NCBI RefSeq assembly: GCF_019721995.1
Contig: NZ_BLYC01000001.1
Coordinates: 124,001 to 188,000 of the forward strand
Length of the DNA stretch: 64,000 nucleotides
Source: Bathymodiolus japonicus methanotrophic gill symbiont
Lineage (GTDB): Bacteria > Pseudomonadota > Gammaproteobacteria > Methylococcales > Methylomonadaceae
Reading direction: 5' to 3'
How positions within the stretch are numbered: the first letter of the stretch is position 1; every line of letters starts with the position of its first letter. The position numbers and the translations under genes were made by a program. Positions 58,425 through 64,000 of this stretch are shown piece by piece. The notes below the pieces were generated by a model. It was not told the origin of the DNA. It made no database searches and worked only from the letters and a program-made list of their open reading frames with translations.

Positions 58425-59795
58425 TTTCCGAACAAACAAAAACGACAGAGGGGAAACTGGCTTATAATTTTCGTCCCAACACTAACGGAAACAGTCAAAA
58501 ATGGTATCCCTCACTTTTTCAAAGTCAATTGTAGACCGACTAAAAAAAAATATGGCGACAGCTCTCAAGCTAAGTAATATTTGTTTATATCGATTAACTC
58601 AAGCTCTACTCTGGTTCAGTGAATGCATGGGAATCAAAGAAATAGCACGCCTAATGTGAGTCTGTGAAAAAACCATTATAAATTGGCTGAAAACATTCAT
58701 GCATAAAGGTGTCGGTTGGTTAATAGGGCAACACTATCAAGGACGTGGTCGGAAGTCAAAGTTAACTAAAGACCAGAAAAATAAATTGGTTGAGTTGATA
58801 AAGAAAGGCCCAGAAGACAATGGATTTCATTGTGGAATATGGAATACTGCGATGATTGCCGAGCTTATTTGGTTAAAATTTGAAGTTCGTTATAACTTGA
58901 ACTATTTATCAAGCCTAATGAAAAAACTGGGCTTCAGTTATCAAAAAGCTCGTTTTGTGACTGATCGCCAAGAAGAAGAAAAGTACGAGCTTGAAAGAAA
59001 AACGTGGCTGGAAGAAACATTGCCTGCCATTATGGAAAAGGCGGTAGAAGAAAAGAGTGTCGTTTTATTCGGTGATGAGGTGTCATTTGCTATGTGGGGT
59101 TCATTGGCACGAACCTGGGCTCCAATAGGAGAGCAACCCACAGTGAAAACATCAGGGATTCGAAAAGGGTTGAAAATGTTTGGTACGATCGAACTCGAAG
59201 GAGGGAGTTTTCAATACCGAGAATCATTGGCTTATGAGATAAAACCAAAGTCACTTAGACTTTTAAAAGAAGCTGGGCTGCCTCAAGAATTTTTAGCTAT
59301 TCTTAAAAGCTTAAAAAATGAGAAATATCCAACACAGAAGCTTTTTATGGAAGCGATATATTCTATTGCCGACAACGTCTTAATCGAGAGTTATAAGCCA
59401 ATGATATTACAACACGCTGAAACATCTGGGCGTTTTAATGGTGAAAGCTATGTTGAGTTTTTAACACAATTGCTGGCTTATTATAAAGGCAAGATTATTC
59501 TAATTGAAGATGGTGCCCCGTATCATGGAAGCGGTGTTATTAAGGAATTTAAGTTAGCTAATGTAGATCGTTTGACAGTAGAACGTCTCCCTGCGTTCTC
59601 GCCGGATTTTAATCCGATTGAGAAATTATGGAAAAATACGAAACGCGATTCGACTCATATGAAGTATTTTAAAACTTTTGAAGATCTTCATGATTCAGTT
59701 GTGCAAACTTTTAACACTTATATGCATGATGCCAGTAAAGTGATTTGTGTTATGCAAAAATTGCGGGAAGATTTCGTTGTTACCGCCTAAGTTTA
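58425..59795 (+). mobile_element. ISf, IS630 family
   Basis: It interrupts ISe orfB. The ends are only approximately placed; no clear TA duplication could be fixed by eye. It contains one transposase gene with a nonsense codon. Confidence 0.7.
58501..59790 (+). pseudogene. IS630 transposase with early stop
   Basis: The frame starts MVSLTFSKSIVDRLKKN and has a TGA at 58657 inside the helix-turn-helix (GIKEIARLM-stop-VCEKTIINWL). After it the frame is open for 363 residues with the IS630 core: Asp in VLFGDEVSFAMWGS, second Asp in IILIEDGAPYHGSG, and Glu in FSPDFNPIEKLWKNTK. Downstream re-start at MHKGVGWL is possible but would lose the DNA-binding domain. Confidence 0.85.
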
Positions 59796-59893
59796 AGCGC
59801 TCCAAATTTGGAAATTATTTATCTGAGAAACTATATATCGCAGAAAAAGCGAACCAGGTATGGACGTGGGATATCAGCTACATGCCAACACCC

Positions 59894-60499
59894 CAGGCGC
59901 GCCATGCTACCTCACAACATTCTGGGACTCCTGTCACCAACATTCATTCGCCTACGCAGCGAATGGGAGATGCCCTGGTCGCCCTGCGTCCGTCTCAACT
60001 ACGCACAAAACCCTGCTCAGTTAAGACTACCTCAAATGGCTGGACGGCTATTCGGAATGCAATTCTTGCCTCCCTCGCGCGCTACTAGCGCACTTCGGAT
60101 CAGCGAATTGCCCTGTCGCCTACCAGGGACTAAAAATCATCACTCCGCTTAGGCTCCGTTTCCCTGATTTTAACCCATCTTCGTCACTTTCATCTTTCTA
60201 AGCCATTGATTCATCGGTTTAAGCGATTTTTTGTCGAGAAATTCTCTTTAAAATCAATGGTGTTTTTTTTGAAAGTTTTGTAGTGCCATTTATATTATTT
60301 TTGTCGATAAATTCATTGACTTTTGTCAAAAAAATCATCATTATTTGAGTGTAATTTACATGCGACAAAAATACTCTAAAAAATCCAACGTTTTATACAA
60401 AAACACAAAATATGTAGTGCCAACTGGCTACTTTTTAAAATTTCAACCAATTGATTTATAACAACTACATCATCAATAGTGACGAAGATGGGTTAAGCG
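59894..60499 (-). mobile_element. HCE type D, 283 bp, split by M2
   Basis: 59894-60173 plus 60497-60499 rejoin as a complete type D copy. The flanks (ACACCC and ATCGTGGG) fuse to a continuous transposase frame. Upstream bases on the element strand are CGAT. Confidence 0.93.
60174..60492 (+). mobile_element. M2 copy 3 (319 bp)
   Basis: It lies three bases from the left end of an HCE, duplicating TTAA (60170-60173 and 60493-60496). Confidence 0.94.
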
Positions 60500-61147
60500 A
60501 TCGTGGGTCAGTTCTACTATTTATATATGATAGAGGACATTTATAGCCGAAAAATAGTCGGGGCTGAAGTGTATGAACAAGAAAGTGGCGAAGATGCCGC
60601 TACACTACTTGAGCGTAGCCTATTAAAGGAAAAAATGATGTATAACCCATTGGTGCTCCATTCTGATAATGGCGCACCAATGAAATCACTCACCTTGCGC
60701 AGCAAAATGTATGATTTAAACTTAACCAGCTCATACAGCCGCCCACGAGTGAGTAATGACAACTCTTATTCTGAAGCTTTGTTTAGAACGGTAAAGTATT
60801 GTCCTGACTGGCCTGGCAGTGGCTTTGATAGTCTTGATGAAGCCCGGGAATGGGTAGGTAACTTTGTCGAATGGTATAACAACGAGCACCGGCACAGCAA
60901 AATAAAATTCGTCACACCTGCGGAACGACATGAAGGAAAAGACAAAAATATTCTTGAAATGCGAGATAAATTATATCTCCAGAAGAAAAAAGAAAAAAGA
61001 AAAAAGAAAAAAGAAAAACCTTCCAGATGGTCTGGCTCAACCAGAAACTGGGATGCTACAGGGCCAGTTCCATTAAATCCTGACAGGACTGATGAGGCGG
61101 CTTAAATAATTTAGGCGAAAACTATCTTGAAAAACACCGCGGGGGGG

Positions 61148-61420
61148 CTTTCATGGCTTCTTCAACTTTGCCGTGGGCTGGGCTGTGGAAAACTATCTGG
61201 GAGCTGATTCCGTCTCCTGAAACAGATGGGCGCATATTGGTTGCACTGGATGACTCCATTATCACTAAAGTAGGCAAAAATATCTTCGGCTGTGAAGCCA
61301 TTTTTGACCACGCGGCCAAATCGAATCAAAGCAAATATCCATGGGCACAAAATATTGTGTCGGTAGGGTTGCTGAAACAGGTCAAAGGTCGCTGGGCGTG
61401 CTTATTTTTAGATTTCCAAT
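61148..61420 (+). mobile_element. ISc fragment, central part
   Basis: Encodes FMASSTLPWAGLWKTIWELI to GRWACLFLDFQ without interruption and gives the empty-site reference for the HCE at 579. It starts at the ISe end and stops at an HCE. Confidence 0.86.
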
Positions 61421-61715
61421 CGCTGAAAATCAGGGAAACGGAGCCTAAGCGAAGTGATGATTTTTAGTCCGCGATAGCCGTAGGGCCGTTATTTTGTCGG
61501 AGTCTGAGCGTTAGCGAAGGTGGCGACAAAATAAAAGGCCATCCGACACGGCGTCAAGTCATTTGGAGCCTATGTTCCGACCCCTTGTTGGGTCGGGACG
61601 AGGTGACGAGGACGAATCGGGGCCGCCGGAGGCATAAGTGGTCGCGTTAAGTTTTTGCTGCTTGCTTGGGCTGGGATGCCCAAAACAAGCTTTCGCAAAA
61701 ATAGCGACTCCCCGA
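61421..61715 (+). mobile_element. HCE type B, 295 bp, between ISc and ISe pieces
   Basis: Full length; upstream bases CAAT. The left flank is ISc and the right flank ISe orfA, so a recombination joint is likely. Confidence 0.93.
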
Positions 61716-61797
61716 CTTCATTAAATATCAGCGTAGCTGAATTAGCTAAGACCGAAAATATTCCTTACGGAACGCTATATACGTGGAAGAAAACTTA
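61716..61797 (+). mobile_element. ISe-related orfA fragment
   Basis: Encodes LNISVAELAKTENIPYGTLY then TWKKTY, about 85 percent like the ISe OrfA helix-turn-helix. It comes from a related, not identical, copy. Confidence 0.75.
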
Positions 61798-62054
61798 CGC
61801 TGAAAATCATGGAAACGGAGCTTAGCGAAGTGGTGATTTTTAGTCCCTGATAGGCGACAGGGCAATTCGCTGATTCGACGTGTGCTAGCAGCACGCGAAT
61901 AGCCGTCCAGCCAGTGAGGTAGTAATGACGAAGCGGCTTTTGTGCGTAGTCGTTGCGGACGCAGGGCGTTCAGGGCATCTCCCATCCGCTGCGTAGGTGA
62001 ACGAATTATGGCGACAGGAGTCCCGGAATTTCGTGAGGTAGCATGGCGCGCCTG
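61798..62054 (+). mobile_element. HCE type A, 257 bp, internally deleted
   Basis: It lacks 23 bp near GCAGCACGCGAATAGCC. The upstream bases are CTTA. The right flank GCAAACCTG leads toward the pgm 3' side. Confidence 0.9.
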
Positions 62055-62128
62055 GCAAACCTGTCAGGTCTTTTGCTACCGAAAAAGCCCCGCTAGAATT
62101 GCTAAGCCCGTGTGCTTAGTCGTTATAT

Positions 62129-63817
<1,689 letters not shown>

Positions 63818-63819
63818 CT

Positions 63820-64000
63820 ATGCGATATTTCATTTTTTTATTCCTGCTTTTTTTTGCCTCTCTCAGTATTGCGGATGAAGCCGTCTGGTTACTAGTCGAT
63901 ACGCAGAAAAAAGTTATTCTGGTTAAACGGGGAGAGCTGACTGTGGCAAGTTTTGATGGAATTTCTATAGGCCGGAAAGGCGCAATGTATAAGCAAAAGT
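63820..64000 (+). CDS. L,D-transpeptidase-like secreted protein, 5' part
   Basis: Begins MRYFIFLFLLFFASLSIADE, a signal peptide, then VWLLVDTQKKVILVKRGE, similar to the start of ErfK/YbiS/YkuD L,D-transpeptidases, which cross-link peptidoglycan or attach lipoproteins. The catalytic His/Cys motif lies beyond the window end, so the call is provisional. It is divergent from pgm with 56 bases between the starts. Confidence 0.6.
   Translation, partial: MRYFIFLFLLFFASLSIADEAVWLLVDTQKKVILVKRGELTVASFDGISIGRKGAMYKQK

Larger units (their letters stand above)
58008..61105 (+). pseudogene. ISe OrfB transposase, split twice
   Basis: The first part (HSERVNYVTWINEAIGQGAR to KERKNTSKPASY) precedes ISf. The second (KFGNYLSEKLYIAEKANQVW then TWDISYMPTP) precedes the HCE at 59894. 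The third (IVGQFYYLYMIEDIYSRKIV, LHSDNGAPMKS, SEALFRTVKY, ending in a Lys-rich tail) completes the DDE core. Removal of HCE plus M2 joins PTP to IVGQF in frame. The ISf joint is not exactly resolved. Confidence 0.82.
57433..61147 (+). mobile_element. ISe, IS3-like element with IS630, HCE and M2 inside
   Basis: Ends CCCCCCGTGTCAGGATAG and, inversely, GGCGAAAACTATCTTG with a G-run at 61140. It holds orfA and orfB. orfB is interrupted by ISf, then by an HCE that itself contains M2. Confidence 0.8.

Noticed and set aside
579-62054. HCEs as self-splicing introns or inteins
   Set aside because: They occur in both orientations relative to host genes and inside non-coding miniature elements, and they lack group I or II core motifs, so splicing cannot be general.
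7854-62054. HCEs as integron cassettes (attC sites)
   Set aside because: There is no integrase, no conserved GTT core at the joints, and they do not form arrays with genes between them.

Overview
The window comes from a gammaproteobacterium of moderate GC. The conserved genes point that way: sdhCDAB-sdhE-ygfX, prmB-aroC, exbB-exbD, gshA of the E. coli type, aat-bpt and recQ. A methylotroph-like genus is possible, but nothing here proves it. The most striking property is an extreme load of small and large mobile elements, many nested in one another, and many broken genes around them.

Layout. 1-1452: an IS4-like element (here ISc) at the left edge. 1571-10547: a mostly healthy block with the succinate dehydrogenase operon, its assembly factor sdhE, ygfX, prmB, aroC, a disrupted toxin-antitoxin pair, an MFS transporter and exbB/exbD. 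10548-12046: ISc debris. 12156-17169: a minus-strand stress cluster (zinc-ribbon protein, SPFH protein, TelA, XpaC-like), with the first two interrupted. 17427-23600: a decayed contractile-injection-system fragment (sheath, tube), nested IS elements and a group II intron remnant. 23719-25309: glk and a truncated DUF6524 gene. 25605-31099: a DUF429 gene split by a five-level nest of elements. 31519-37372: a chaperone operon (TPR protein, J-like protein, GrpE-like, Hsp70, zinc ribbon). 37373-43695: restriction-enzyme debris, IS debris, a broken sigma-54 activator, IS66 remnants and a broken glpK. 43750-46030: broken glpD. 46055-52071: healthy rbgA, cysH, gshA and recQ. 52109-62054: further nested IS elements, with bpt intact and aat broken. 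62129-64000: pgm and the start of an L,D-transpeptidase-like gene.

The main discovery is a family of about 27 short non-coding insertions of roughly 260-300 bp, called here hairpin-chain elements (HCE). They have no terminal inverted repeats and cause no target-site duplication; several filled/empty site pairs inside this window show base-exact insertion. They are built from two alternative left ends (L1 begins CGCTGAAAATC, L2 begins CGCTGTCAGCC or CGCTGCCAGCC) and two alternative right ends (R1 ends GGCGCGCCTG, R2 ends CTCCCCGA), and all four combinations occur: A and D (L1-R1), B (L1-R2), C (L2-R1) and E (L2-R2). In every one of the 26 copies whose left edge survives, the fourth base upstream of the insertion point is C (C-N-N-N, then the element). 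The element's own last four bases (CCTG, CCGA or CCGC) obey the same rule. This resembles the cleavage logic of single-strand HUH transposases of the IS200/IS605 type, but with a relaxed site, and no such transposase is encoded in the window.

Other families seen: ISa (IS4 family, 1533 bp, ends ACTCGATGTTCAAG), ISb (IS4-like, ends CATCAGTGTTCCC), ISc (ends CTGAAGTTTCC), ISd and ISe (IS3-like), ISf (IS630), ISg (IS66), ISh (IS50/Tn5-like, the only transposase with an intact frame), and four miniature elements: M1 (204 bp), M2 (319 bp), M3 (176 bp) and M4 (154 bp). Loss of glpK, glpD, aat, a sigma-54 activator and an injection system fits ongoing genome erosion driven by these elements, although some frameshifts lie in G/C homopolymers and could be sequence errors.
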